Shown here piece after piece: positions 1-10,099 of a stretch of DNA of 64,000 nucleotides; the first letter of the stretch is position 1, and every line of letters begins with the position of its first letter. Both the position numbers and the translations under genes were made by a program. Where the stretch lies: the NCBI GenBank assembly GCA_963740255.1, contig CAVUDO010000006.1:496001-560000 (forward strand), in the 5' to 3' direction. The notes below the pieces were generated by a model, which saw nothing but the letters and a program-made list of their open reading frames with translations, was not told where the DNA came from and ran no database searches. This DNA is from CAVUDO01 sp963740255 (GTDB taxonomy: Bacteria; Actinomycetota; Actinomycetes; Mycobacteriales; Cryptosporangiaceae).

Positions 1-333
1 GTGGCCGACCAGCATCGCGTCCCGCTCGCCGAGGGCCCGGATCAGGCCGGCGACGTCGCTGGCGAGGGTGTACCCGTCGTACCCGCGGGGCGGCTTGTCG
101 CTCGCGCCGTAGCCGCGCAGGTCGACCGCCGCGACCCGGTAGCCGGCGTCGGCCAGCGGCCCGATCTGGTGCCGCCAGGTCCACCAGAACTCCGGGAAGC
201 CGTGCAGCAGCAGGATCAGCGGCCCGGTGCCGGCTTCGGCGACGTGGAAGCGGCTGCCGTTCGCGCTGACGAAACGGTGCGTCCACTCTCCGTCCAGGAG
301 GATCGCCGAGTCGTCGGGCCGCCGCTGCGCCAT
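1..333 (-). CDS. alpha/beta hydrolase, epoxide-hydrolase-like (N-terminal part; runs off the window)
   Basis: The reverse strand reads from ATG at 333 to the left edge, giving 111 residues of an alpha/beta hydrolase. Visible are the first strand and oxyanion-hole motif LLLHGFPEFWWTW near residues 49-61, the strand-2/3 element VAAVDLRGYGASDKP near 76-90, and a final MLVGH that begins the nucleophile elbow. The HGFPEFWW and DLRGYGASDKP wording is typical of soluble epoxide hydrolases and related dehalogenases. The catalytic Asp or Ser is cut off, so the reaction cannot be decided. It lies 21 bp downstream of the TetR gene on the same strand and is probably co-transcribed with it. Confidence 0.85.
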   Translation of the reverse strand, partial: MAQRRPDDSAILLDGEWTHRFVSANGSRFHVAEAGTGPLILLLHGFPEFWWTWRHQIGPLADAGYRVAAVDLRGYGASDKPPRGYDGYTLASDVAGLIRALGERDAMLVGH

Positions 334-354
334 GGCGACCAGGGTAGATGCCCG

Positions 355-1038
355 TCAACCGTCGGGACGTCCCGCGTCGCGGCTCACGGTGGGCGAGGTC
401 GGCCGCGACCCCCGCGAGCCGGCCGGCAGCCAGCCCCGCGTCGCCAGGGCGGACACCAGTTGCCGGAGGACCGCGCTGACCTCCTGGCGGGCCCGGCCCG
501 GGTCCTCGGCGCGCGAGACGTAGAGGGCCGCCTCGTCGAGTGCTCCCACGAGCACGTGCGCGAGCGGCGCGACGGGTTGGACCCGGACGGCACCGGCGTC
601 CATCGCGCTCTGGAGGGCCGCGATGGTCAGGCCCAGTCCGTAGCGCTCGCCGATCTGTCGCCACAGGTTCCAGCCCAGCACGGCCGGCCCGTCGACCAGC
701 AGGATCTGCTGGATTCCGGGCTCGGCGCAGGCGTCCAGCCAGGCATCGGCGCCGTCGGTCAGCGCGCTGAGCGGGTCGGCGGTACCGGCGGTGCTCAGCC
801 GCGCGGCGATCTGTCGCATGACCTCGGCCTCGACCTGTTCGAGGACGGCCTGGAACAGGGCGGACTTGTCGGCGAACTGGTGATAGAGCGCCCCGCGGGT
901 CAGCCCCGCCGCGGCGACGATCTCCGGCGTGCCGACCGCGGCGTATCCCCGCGTGGCGAACAGGCCCCGTGCCGCGTCCACGAGGGCCCGCCGGGTCGTC
1001 TCGGATCGCTCGGCCTGAGTTCGCGGATTGCTTTCCAT
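355..1038 (-). CDS. TetR/AcrR family transcriptional regulator
   Basis: A 227-residue one-component repressor. The N-terminal helix-turn-helix (about residues 10-55) shows the family pattern ALVDAARGLFATRGYAAVG, then VAAAGLTRGALYHQFADKSALF. The remainder is the alpha-helical ligand and dimerisation domain. The ATG at 1038 was chosen because the family pattern begins about 15 residues after it; the frame stays open much further upstream. It is divergent from the hydrolase at 1147, with about 108 bp between starts. It therefore plausibly represses that gene and itself from the shared intergenic region. The C-terminal 25 residues are Ser/Arg/Pro-rich and probably disordered. The ligand is unknown. 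Confidence 0.9.
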   Translation of the reverse strand: MESNPRTQAERSETTRRALVDAARGLFATRGYAAVGTPEIVAAAGLTRGALYHQFADKSALFQAVLEQVEAEVMRQIAARLSTAGTADPLSALTDGADAWLDACAEPGIQQILLVDGPAVLGWNLWRQIGERYGLGLTIAALQSAMDAGAVRVQPVAPLAHVLVGALDEAALYVSRAEDPGRARQEVSAVLRQLVSALATRGWLPAGSRGSRPTSPTVSRDAGRPDG

Positions 1039-1052
1039 ACAACCTGCCTGTA
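1038..1052. promoter_or_regulatory. candidate TetR operator, TACA-N7-TGTA
   Basis: An inverted repeat TACA (1038-1041) and TGTA (1049-1052) sits at the start codon of the TetR gene. A further pair, CATACA (1036-1041) and TGTATG (1067-1072), spans the divergent region. The position fits autoregulation and control of the hydrolase at 1147. The assignment rests on symmetry and location only. Confidence 0.35.
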
Positions 1053-1146
1053 AGTTGCGTACCGTCTGTATGAAACATAGCCTGCGTACGCCCGAGCCGT
1101 TCCCCGGACGGATGTCGTGCCCTACAAAGATCGGCAGGGAAAGCTC

Positions 1147-2055
1147 ATGAGGTACACCACCGCGCTCGGTGACGAGCGGATCGTCCAGCTTCCCCAAGGT
1201 CCGATCCGCGTCTTCGAACGCGGGCAGGGCGAGCCGATCGTCTTCGTGCACGGCCTGTTCACGAACGCCGCACTCTGGCGCAAGGTGGTGCCCCTGCTCG
1301 CTGGTCGCTACCGGTGCGTCACCGCCGACTGGCCGCTCGGTTCGCATTCACGGGCGATGGAACCCGACGCCGACCTGACGCCCACCGGCCTCGCCGACAT
1401 CGTCGCGGACACCGTCGCCGCACTCGACCTCCACGACGTCACGCTGGTGGGCAACGACAGCGGCGGCGGGCTCAGCCAGCTTGTCGTGGCGCACCGGCCA
1501 GGCCGGATCGGCCGCCTCGTGCTCACCCCGTGCGACGCGTACGACAACTTCCCGCCGTCGATGTTCGGCTACCTCGCCTGGCTGGCCCGCGTTCCTGGTG
1601 GCTTCGCGCTGCTCGGGCAGCTGATGCGCGTCGCCGGCATGGGCCGCCTGGCCGCCCGGCTGCCCAACGTCTACGGGTGGCTCAGCCGTACGCGGCTCGA
1701 ACCGGCCCTCGTGGACAGCTACCTGACCCGCCCGCTGCGCGACCCCGGGGTCCGGCGCGACGTGGTGAAGTTCCTGCGCTCGATGTCCGGCCGCTACACC
1801 TTGGACGCCGCCGGGAAATTCCCGGAGTTCACCGGCCCGGTGCTGGTCGCCTGGGCCGACGACGACCGCTTTTTTCCCTTCGCCCACGCCGAACGGCTGG
1901 CACAGGACTTTCCTGACGCACGCCTGGAACGGATCTCCGGCTCGCGTTGCTATGTCCCCGAAGACCAGCCGTCCCACACCGCGACGCTCATCGCCGACTT
2001 CGTCGCGGCGACGCCGCTGACCCGCTACGGATCGGACTCGTCCGCGGCGCGGTAG
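1147..2055 (+). CDS. alpha/beta hydrolase with GNDSGGG nucleophile elbow
   Basis: A 302-residue alpha/beta hydrolase. The oxyanion-hole motif IVFVHGLFTNAALW is near residue 31, the nucleophile elbow VGNDSGGG (Ser nucleophile) near 104, and a candidate acid in AWADDDRFFP near 238. Where a catalytic His is usual, the sequence reads GSRCYVPEDQP, with Cys or Arg at that place. The GND(S/T)GG subgroup often reads this way, so activity is uncertain. The ATG at 1147 was preferred to the upstream GTG at 1117 because AGGGAAAG lies 6-10 bases before it. The gene is divergent from the TetR gene and overlaps the nhaA 3' end by 31 bp in convergent orientation. Confidence 0.85.
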   Translation: MRYTTALGDERIVQLPQGPIRVFERGQGEPIVFVHGLFTNAALWRKVVPLLAGRYRCVTADWPLGSHSRAMEPDADLTPTGLADIVADTVAALDLHDVTLVGNDSGGGLSQLVVAHRPGRIGRLVLTPCDAYDNFPPSMFGYLAWLARVPGGFALLGQLMRVAGMGRLAARLPNVYGWLSRTRLEPALVDSYLTRPLRDPGVRRDVVKFLRSMSGRYTLDAAGKFPEFTGPVLVAWADDDRFFPFAHAERLAQDFPDARLERISGSRCYVPEDQPSHTATLIADFVAATPLTRYGSDSSAAR

Positions 2056-3278
2056 CTCCGGACGCGCAGGTGCAGGACGCCGGCCGCCGACAGGGAGGCG
2101 ACCAGCGACGCCGCCAGGACGGCCAGCTTCACCCGCTCGCCCTGCGGCCCGGGGCCGAAGGACAGCTCGGCGAGCAGCAGGCTCACCGTGAAGCCGCAGC
2201 CGGCCAGCACGGAGACGGCCGCCAGGTCGCGCCAGCGCATCTGGGCGGGCAGCCGCGCGAGCCGCAGCGCGACGGCCGCCAGCGAACCGCCGAACACGCC
2301 GACGAACTTGCCGACCACCAGCCCCGCGATCACGGCCAGCGCGACCCGGTCGGCGGCCAGTGTCGAGAGCACCGCGCCGTTCACCGGCACACCGGCGGCG
2401 AAGAACGCGAACACCGGCACACATACCGCCGCCGACAACGGTTGCAGCCGGTGCTCGAGCCGCTCGGCCGGCGACCACTTCTCTCCGGCGTCGTGTCGCA
2501 CGCGGGTGAGCAGACCGAGTGCCACCCCGGCCACCGTGGCGTGGATGCCTGCCTCGTGCACGAGCGCCCAGGTGGCCAGCGCGATCGGTACGTAGAGCCA
2601 GGAACTCCGCACCCGCTGGCGCTGTAGGAGGGCGTAGGCGACGAGCAGGACGGCCGCGCCGACCAGTGCCAGCCCGTTGAGGTCGTCGGAGAACAGAACC
2701 GCGATCAGCGTGATCGCGCCCAGGTCGTCCACCACGGCGAGCGAGAGCAGGAACAGGCGGACAGGCGGGGGGAGCGCCGACGCGGTGAGCGCCAGCACGG
2801 CCAGCGCGAACGCGATGTCGGTGGCCACCGGGACGGGCCAGGCGCGGCCGGCCGCCGGTGTGCCGAACGCGACAGCCAGGCAGACCAGGGCCGGTACCAC
2901 CATGCCGCCGACGGCCGCGAAGATCGGCAGGGCCGCCGCCCGCCGGTCGCGCAGCTCGCCGACCACCAGTTCGCGTTTGAGCTCCAGTCCGACGACGAAG
3001 AAGAACACCGCGAGCAGGCCGTCCTTCGCCCACGTCGCGAGCGTGAGGTCGAGGTGGACGCTCGCCGGTCCCACCCGGGTACCGGCGAGTGCCAGGTAGG
3101 CGTCGCCCCAGCCTGAGTTGGCCACCACCAGCGCGACGGCGGCCGCCGCCAGCAGCACGAGACCGCCGATGGTCTCCGTACGCAGGAAGCGGAGGAACTC
3201 CACGCCCGCGTCGGCCGCCTTGTCCCTCGTCTGTCCGGCTGCCTGGGCGGCCTGGTGGACGATACGGCGTGGTGACAT
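2025..3278 (-). CDS. nhaA: Na+/H+ antiporter NhaA
   Basis: A 417-residue inner-membrane antiporter that exports Na+ or Li+ in exchange for protons. The sequence shows the family hallmarks FFFVVGLELKREL, then PVATDIAFALAVLAL, then the paired aspartates in LAVVDDLGAI that form the ion-binding site. About 11-12 hydrophobic segments follow, including GIHATVAGVALGL. The length fits the family. The ATG at 3278 has an ideal ribosome-binding site (AAAGAGGAGG) a few bases upstream, so the much longer open frame beyond it is not used. The 5' end lies 57 bp from the ABC permease stop, so read-through from the upstream transporter genes is possible. Confidence 0.96.
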   Translation of the reverse strand: MSPRRIVHQAAQAAGQTRDKAADAGVEFLRFLRTETIGGLVLLAAAAVALVVANSGWGDAYLALAGTRVGPASVHLDLTLATWAKDGLLAVFFFVVGLELKRELVVGELRDRRAAALPIFAAVGGMVVPALVCLAVAFGTPAAGRAWPVPVATDIAFALAVLALTASALPPPVRLFLLSLAVVDDLGAITLIAVLFSDDLNGLALVGAAVLLVAYALLQRQRVRSSWLYVPIALATWALVHEAGIHATVAGVALGLLTRVRHDAGEKWSPAERLEHRLQPLSAAVCVPVFAFFAAGVPVNGAVLSTLAADRVALAVIAGLVVGKFVGVFGGSLAAVALRLARLPAQMRWRDLAAVSVLAGCGFTVSLLLAELSFGPGPQGERVKLAVLAASLVASLSAAGVLHLRVRSYRAADESDP

Positions 3279-3334
3279 GGGCCTCCTCTTTCCGAAGCGT
3301 CCGACTGCCCGTTCGCGGAGCGTGCCGGCCGGAT

Positions 3335-4123
3335 TCACCGGTCCTGGTCGGCGCGCCTCCACCAGACGCCGGTGGCCACCGCCGCGCCGAGCCCGACGAG
3401 GAGCACCAGTGCGTAGCCGAGCGGCCCGGGTGCCGTCCTGTCCGGTCCGGCGACGCCGCTGAACAGGGCGGGCACCGACCAGGGGAAGTAGTGGCCGTAG
3501 CCGAGCGCGGCGACGATCTGGGACAGGAAAAGCGCCAGGAACATGCACCCGACGGCCGGCAGGTAACCGCGGCCGATGCTCGCGGCCAGGGCGAACACCG
3601 TGGCCAGCAGGATCGTCATGACCGCTGTGGCCAGCAGGTTCACCAGTCCGGCGACGGCGACGGCGGACGACCAGCCGGGCAGACCCAGGACGGCGCCGAC
3701 CAGCAGGCCGAGCAGGTACGTGAGGAAGGCCAGGGCGAGGCACCACACGGCGGCGACGCCGAACTTGGCGCCGACGATCGTGGTGCGTGGTACCGGCAGC
3801 GCGAGCAGGTCCTTGACGGTGTTCTCGCTGAACTCGCGGCCGAACATCCACACGAAGACCAGGCCGAACACCAGCAGACCGCCGACGGCGGTGGTCTGCG
3901 CGAGCATCATGAAGTACCCCGGCCAGTCGGCGTCGCCGCCGACAACCGCGGCCTTGGTGCCCAGCAGGCCCATTGCCCGGGCCCGGGCAGGGTCCTGCAA
4001 GATGAACATGAACAGGCCGCCGACCAGCGTCGCGACCGCGAAGGCCAGCACCGTGACCACCGGGACGCGGGAGCGGCGAGCCTTCAGCGTCTCCGCCCAG
4101 ACGGCGGCCGCGAGTTCACGCAT
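3335..4123 (-). CDS. ABC transporter permease (ABC-2 type)
   Basis: A 262-residue membrane subunit with six predicted hydrophobic segments and the ABC-2 layout: a short N-terminal helix (ELAAAVWAETLKARRSR), a first membrane segment, then the amphipathic element FGREFSENTVKDLLALPVPRT that contacts the ATPase. It starts at ATG 4123, inside the end of the upstream ATPase gene (8-bp overlap), which indicates translational coupling. With that ATPase it forms a two-gene exporter of the type used for drugs, lipids or peptides. The substrate cannot be inferred. Confidence 0.9.
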   Translation of the reverse strand: MRELAAAVWAETLKARRSRVPVVTVLAFAVATLVGGLFMFILQDPARARAMGLLGTKAAVVGGDADWPGYFMMLAQTTAVGGLLVFGLVFVWMFGREFSENTVKDLLALPVPRTTIVGAKFGVAAVWCLALAFLTYLLGLLVGAVLGLPGWSSAVAVAGLVNLLATAVMTILLATVFALAASIGRGYLPAVGCMFLALFLSQIVAALGYGHYFPWSVPALFSGVAGPDRTAPGPLGYALVLLVGLGAAVATGVWWRRADQDR

Positions 4124-5051
4124 CGGGCCGGTCCCCGCTCGCGCCCACCAGCCGGAGGAAGTAGGTCTCCAGGTCGTCCTGCTCGACGGCAAGCCTGGTG
4201 GGTGGGCAGCCCGCTCCCACCAGCAGGGCCGCGATCTCCTCGGGCCGCCGCACGGCCCGCTCGTCGTGCAGCACCAACACGCCGTCCACGCCGGTCTCGA
4301 CGGCCAGCCCGGCCGCCCGCAGCGACGCCGCCGCCACGGCGCTGTCCCGGGCGGCGACCTCAAGCCGCGGACGCGCTTGGGCGTCGAGCTCCACGGTGCG
4401 AAGTTCCCGGACCAGCCTGCCCTGGTGGAGCACACCGATGCGGGTGGCCAGTCGCGCGACCTCGGTGAGGATGTGGCTGGACAGCAGGATGGTGACGCCG
4501 TGCTGGTGCGCCAGTTCTTCCAGCAGCTCGCGGATCTCGGCGACGCCCGCGGGGTCCAGGCCGTTGGCCGGCTCGTCCAGGATGAGCAGCTCCGGTCGGT
4601 GGATCAGCGCCTTGGCCAGGCCGAGCCGTTGGGCGTTGCCGAGGGAGAGCGTGCCGGCCCGGCGATGGGCGTACGGGAGCAGGCCAAGCTGTACCACGAT
4701 GTCGTCCACCACCCGGCGGCCGGTCAGACCACGCAGGCGGGCGGTCACCTGGAGGTTCTCGGTGACGGTGAGTTCGGGATAGGCCGAGGGCGTCTCCACC
4801 AGGTAGCCGATCCGCGCCCACACGGTATGCGCTCCGGGACGCACTCGCGTGCCGAGCATCGACACCGAGCCACCGGTCGGCGTCACCATGCCCAGCAGCA
4901 TCCGGATCGTCGTGGTCTTGCCCGCTCCGTTCAGGCCTAGCAGCGCGTAGACCTCACCCGCCTCGACCCGCAGTGACATCCGGTCGACGGCCAGCACGTC
5001 TCCGTAGCGTTTGGTCAGGTCGTCGGCGTCCACCGCCCAGGTCGTCGCCAT
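4116..5051 (-). CDS. ABC transporter ATP-binding protein
   Basis: A 311-residue nucleotide-binding subunit. Walker A is GLNGAGKTT near residue 39, the Q-loop region contains GYLVETPSAYPELTV, the signature is LSLGNAQRLGLAKAL (LSLGN instead of LSGGQ), and Walker B is LLILDEPANGLDP, followed by the H-loop LLSSHIL. About 90 further residues form the regulatory tail common in DrrA/BcrA-type exporters. It is the first gene of a coupled pair with the permease at 3335-4123. Its start lies 3 bp from the stop of the ArsB-type transporter, so the genes are probably one transcript. Confidence 0.93.
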   Translation of the reverse strand: MATTWAVDADDLTKRYGDVLAVDRMSLRVEAGEVYALLGLNGAGKTTTIRMLLGMVTPTGGSVSMLGTRVRPGAHTVWARIGYLVETPSAYPELTVTENLQVTARLRGLTGRRVVDDIVVQLGLLPYAHRRAGTLSLGNAQRLGLAKALIHRPELLILDEPANGLDPAGVAEIRELLEELAHQHGVTILLSSHILTEVARLATRIGVLHQGRLVRELRTVELDAQARPRLEVAARDSAVAAASLRAAGLAVETGVDGVLVLHDERAVRRPEEIAALLVGAGCPPTRLAVEQDDLETYFLRLVGASGDRPDA

Positions 5052-5054
5052 CGT

Positions 5055-6368
5055 CTACGCGAACGCGAAGAAGCGTAGGTACAGATAGGGAACCGACAGC
5101 GCGATCGTGACGACCGCGACGACCAGGCCGTACTTGGTGAACTCCCAGAAGCTGATCTTGTGCCGGTTGCGTTCGGCGATGCCGAGGATGACGACGTTGG
5201 CCGACGCGCCGATCGCGGTGGCGTTGCCGCCCAGGTCGGCCCCCAGCGCCAGCGACCACCACAGCACGTCCGGATCGGCGCCGCCACCGCCGCCGGCCTT
5301 GGCGGCCTCCACGAGGTCGGCGACGATCGGACTCATCGTGGCGACGTAGGGGATGTTGTCCACGATCGCCGAGAGCACCGCCGACGCCCACAGCAGCACC
5401 ATCGACGTCAGCAGCAGCTTCCCCTCGGTGGCCTCCGCGGCCGCCTTGGACACCGTCTCGATGACGCCGGTGTTGATCAGCCCGCCGACCATGACGAACA
5501 GACCCATGAAGAACGCCAGCGTGGGCCACTCCACCTCGCGAAGCGTGTCGGGCACGGGCACCTTGGCGATGGCGACGAGCAGGCCGGCACCGAGCAGCGC
5601 CACCACCGCCGGCTCCAGGTGGAGCACGGTGTGCAGCACGAACGCGACCGTCACCCCACCGAGGACGACCAGCGACTTCACCAGCAGCCGGCCGTCGGTG
5701 ATCGCCTCCCGCTCGGAGAGCTGCATGATCGCCGCCACTCGGCGGGGGTCGTAGACGAAGGCCCGCCGGAACAGGATCCGGCACAGGCCGACGAACACCA
5801 CCAGCAGCACCACGACCAGCGGCGCGAGGACACTGAGGAAGTCGTTGAACGACAGGCCGGCGCGGCTCGCGATGATGATGTTCGGCGGGTCGCCGACCAG
5901 GGTCGCGGTGCCGCCGATGTTGGACGCGAGCGCCTCGGCGATGAGGAACGGCACCACCGGCACGTTGAGCCGTTCGCAGACCAGCAGCGTCACCGGCGCG
6001 ATCAGCAGCACGGTGGTGACGTTGTCCAGCAGCGCCGACCCGACCGCGGTGATCACGACCAGGATGACCATCACCCGGAACGGCCGGCCGCGCGCGCGCT
6101 TGACCGCCCAGATCGCCAGGTACTCGAAGACCCCGGTCTGCCGCAGCACCCCGACCAGAACCATCATCCCCAGCAGCAGGAACACCACGTTCCAGTCCAC
6201 GCCGGACTCGGTGGAGAAGAACGCCGCCTCGGCGTCGGTGATGCCCAGCGCGAGCATGACAGCGGCGCCGCCCAGCGCCGCGGTGACCCGGTGGATCCTC
6301 TCGGTCGCGATCAGGACGTACGCGATCCCGAAGACACCGATCGCGAGCCAGGGGAGGAGCCCGGTCAC
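5055..6368 (-). CDS. ArsB/NhaD-type SLC13-superfamily ion transporter
   Basis: A 437-residue membrane protein with about 11-12 hydrophobic helices. It carries the ion-transporter superfamily signatures in two inverted halves: LLDNVTTVLL followed by NIGGTATLVGDPPNIII, and IVDNIPYVATMSP followed by LGGNATAIGASANVVI. These Asn/Gly hairpin motifs bind the ion in ArsB, NhaD and CitM relatives. The substrate could be Na+/H+, arsenite or a dicarboxylate; no arsR or arsC lies nearby, so arsenite is not favoured. The start is GTG at 6368 with AGGCG upstream. It follows the damaged CBS-domain gene by about 70 bp; such a pairing suggests nucleotide-controlled transport. Confidence 0.88.
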   Translation of the reverse strand: MTGLLPWLAIGVFGIAYVLIATERIHRVTAALGGAAVMLALGITDAEAAFFSTESGVDWNVVFLLLGMMVLVGVLRQTGVFEYLAIWAVKRARGRPFRVMVILVVITAVGSALLDNVTTVLLIAPVTLLVCERLNVPVVPFLIAEALASNIGGTATLVGDPPNIIIASRAGLSFNDFLSVLAPLVVVLLVVFVGLCRILFRRAFVYDPRRVAAIMQLSEREAITDGRLLVKSLVVLGGVTVAFVLHTVLHLEPAVVALLGAGLLVAIAKVPVPDTLREVEWPTLAFFMGLFVMVGGLINTGVIETVSKAAAEATEGKLLLTSMVLLWASAVLSAIVDNIPYVATMSPIVADLVEAAKAGGGGGADPDVLWWSLALGADLGGNATAIGASANVVILGIAERNRHKISFWEFTKYGLVVAVVTIALSVPYLYLRFFAFA

Positions 6369-6441
6369 GCGTTCGCCTCACGACGTTCGGGGACCGCGTT
6401 CCCTGGCGTGCTGTGCTTGCCGGTGTGCTCGTTCCGCCCAC

Positions 6442-6886
6442 TCACGACGGCAGCATCCGGTCGAGCAGCGCGTCGAGCGTGACCGCGCCGAGCATCCGGC
6501 GGTTCTCCATCACCGCGACCAGCGGCGTGCGGGTGCGCGCCATGATCGCGGCGATCTCCAGCACTGTGTCGTCGCCGTCGACCACCGGCAGTTCGCGGGT
6601 CGCGCTCGGCAACAGGTCGCGGACCGGGATGCCGGCCAGGGTCATACAGAACGCGTCGGCGCTGCCTTCGTCGATCACCCCGGCAAGCTTCGGGTCGTCC
6701 TGGACGTAGCCGGGCACGGCGAAACGCAGCACCTGTGTCCCCGGCAGGATCGAGTCGGGGCCTCCCGTCGGCGTCCACCACGATCAGGCCGGGCAGGTTC
6801 TGGTTCGCCAACAGTCGTGCCGCTTGCAAGGCGTCGGTCTCCAGACCGACGGTCGGATACTCGGCGGCCAAATTCCGAGCGCGCAT
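6442..6886 (-). pseudogene. CBS-domain protein, broken by a 1-base frameshift
   Basis: Two adjacent reverse-strand frames together make one CBS-pair protein of about 145 residues. The first reads ARNLAAEYPTVGLETDALQA and LPGLIVVDADGRP. The second reads VLRFAVPGYVQDDPKLAGV and ends TLDALLDRMLPS. The break lies at the GGGG run 6757-6760 (CCCC on the coding strand). Removing one base gives GRP-DSILPGTQVLRFAVPGYV without a gap. CBS pairs bind adenine nucleotides and often gate transporters; the next gene is an ion transporter. Either the gene is inactivated or the run is a sequencing error. The unshifted frame runs on to 6365, into the next start. The start is ATG 6886, or GTG 6895. Confidence 0.8.
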
Positions 6887-7107
6887 ACCTGCCACCAGCC
6901 CTCACGTGGACATCGATCCTCAACAGGACATCGACCATCAACACGCCGACCAGGCTTCCCGGCACACCGGCAATGAGCCTACCGGACGGCGGGCCTGTCG
7001 GCCGGGATACCCACCCGGCGGCGGTTGTTCAGCCGCTGTGTCGACGCCAACGTATTGCTCCCGCCGAGTGGGCGTGCCGCGGCGTGAACTGGAGATTCGC
7101 GCCGGCC

Positions 7108-9093
<1,986 letters not shown>

Positions 9094-9520
9094 GCGTGGC
9101 TCCTCGGAAGGCTCACCTGCCGGCGGGATCCGTGGTGGTGCCGGCGTCATCAACGGTGTCACTCGACTCTAATGCGACCGGCCGGCGCGGTGCGGAAGCC
9201 GCCCAACTACGGAACGGGCAGCCAGGGCCGCGCTGCTTGGAGCACCCGACAGCCCGCAGCGATCCACCATGTTGCCCCACCGACATGGTTGGTGCGGGCG
9301 ACAGATTCGAGATTCCTGGTCGCAGATGTAAAGTTAGATGGTCTGCAGATCTAAGTCAGCTCGTTGCGGATCGAAAGGCCGGTGGCCGAGACTCCCGCCG
9401 GTGGGCTGGTCGAGAACTTCGTAGTCGGCGAACTGGTCCCGACGGTCCAAGTAGCCTGTTTGTCGTGGGGGCTACGCGGTGGCTCGACGACGCGCTTGGA
9501 GGAGCGGCCAGCGTTGACGG
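9094..9520. other. intergenic region, no gene recognised
   Basis: About 430 bases between acsA and the PIN-domain gene. It must contain the acsA promoter. Open frames here are short and lack the third-position GC bias of the real genes. I see no tRNA or strong hairpin. Confidence 0.5.
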
Positions 9521-10099
9521 TCAGCCCTCCTCCGGAGGGTCCATCAGCTCCAGCACAGGTCCGTCCGGCGCGTTTCGTGCCCACTCCACGAATGCCTCGG
9601 CCCGCCAGTGTTCCAGTTTCAGCCGTTCGCAAGCTGTCGCCAGCGACAGCTTGCGGGGCATTCGATCCACGTAGTCCTCGGTCGCCACGACCACCCGACA
9701 GCCCGGGTGGGTGGATCTGATCTCGCACGCCATTGCGGCGATGTAGGGGTCTGCCACCCCGTCAGGCTCGGTGTCGTCGGCCTCCACAAGCGCCTCGGCC
9801 ACCGTCAGTACGCTGGCCAGCCTCGCCTCCGACGGTTGCGGGTAGCGGACGCGCCTGCGTACTTCGCCGACGATCCAGACGCCCGGCGCATCCGGGTACT
9901 TCGCCCGGCTGAGCTCGTTGACCACCTGGGACGGGAAGGCCAGGTGCCCGCTCTCCACCAGCGTGCTCATGTGATTAAGCAGGCCGAACTGGTCGGCGGG
10001 CTTCACGAGCACCTTGAGCCGGATCAAGACCCCGGTGTCGAGGACGCACACGAGCGGCGGCGGAAAGGGCGGCTCGTCCAGTTCAGGGAACAGGGACAC
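9521..10099 (-). CDS. DUF4411-like PIN-domain protein, partner of an XRE-ImmA protease
   Basis: A 192-residue protein with a PIN-like layout. An N-terminal acidic strand VLDTGVLIRL is near residue 18, VVNELSR provides the second acidic residue near 55, VADPYIAAMA near 116 supplies a third, and VVATEDYVDRMPR is the late strand. PIN domains are metal-dependent RNases. The GTG at 10099 lies inside the end of the upstream gene (17-bp overlap) with AGAAGG six bases before it, so the two genes are coupled. DUF4411 proteins next to XRE-ImmA/IrrE genes form a recurring toxin-antitoxin-like pair. Family assignment by eye; ribonuclease activity inferred. Confidence 0.75.
   Translation of the reverse strand: MSLFPELDEPPFPPPLVCVLDTGVLIRLKVLVKPADQFGLLNHMSTLVESGHLAFPSQVVNELSRAKYPDAPGVWIVGEVRRRVRYPQPSEARLASVLTVAEALVEADDTEPDGVADPYIAAMACEIRSTHPGCRVVVATEDYVDRMPRKLSLATACERLKLEHWRAEAFVEWARNAPDGPVLELMDPPEEG

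Noticed and set aside
1..1053. Forward-strand frame of 350 codons opposite the hydrolase and TetR genes
   Set aside because: It is the antisense of two recognisable genes, and its protein is low-complexity Gly/Arg/Asp without domain.
1348..3033. Reverse frame of about 560 codons across the hydrolase and nhaA
   Set aside because: Shadow of the forward hydrolase and of nhaA in another frame; Arg/Gly-rich with no motif.
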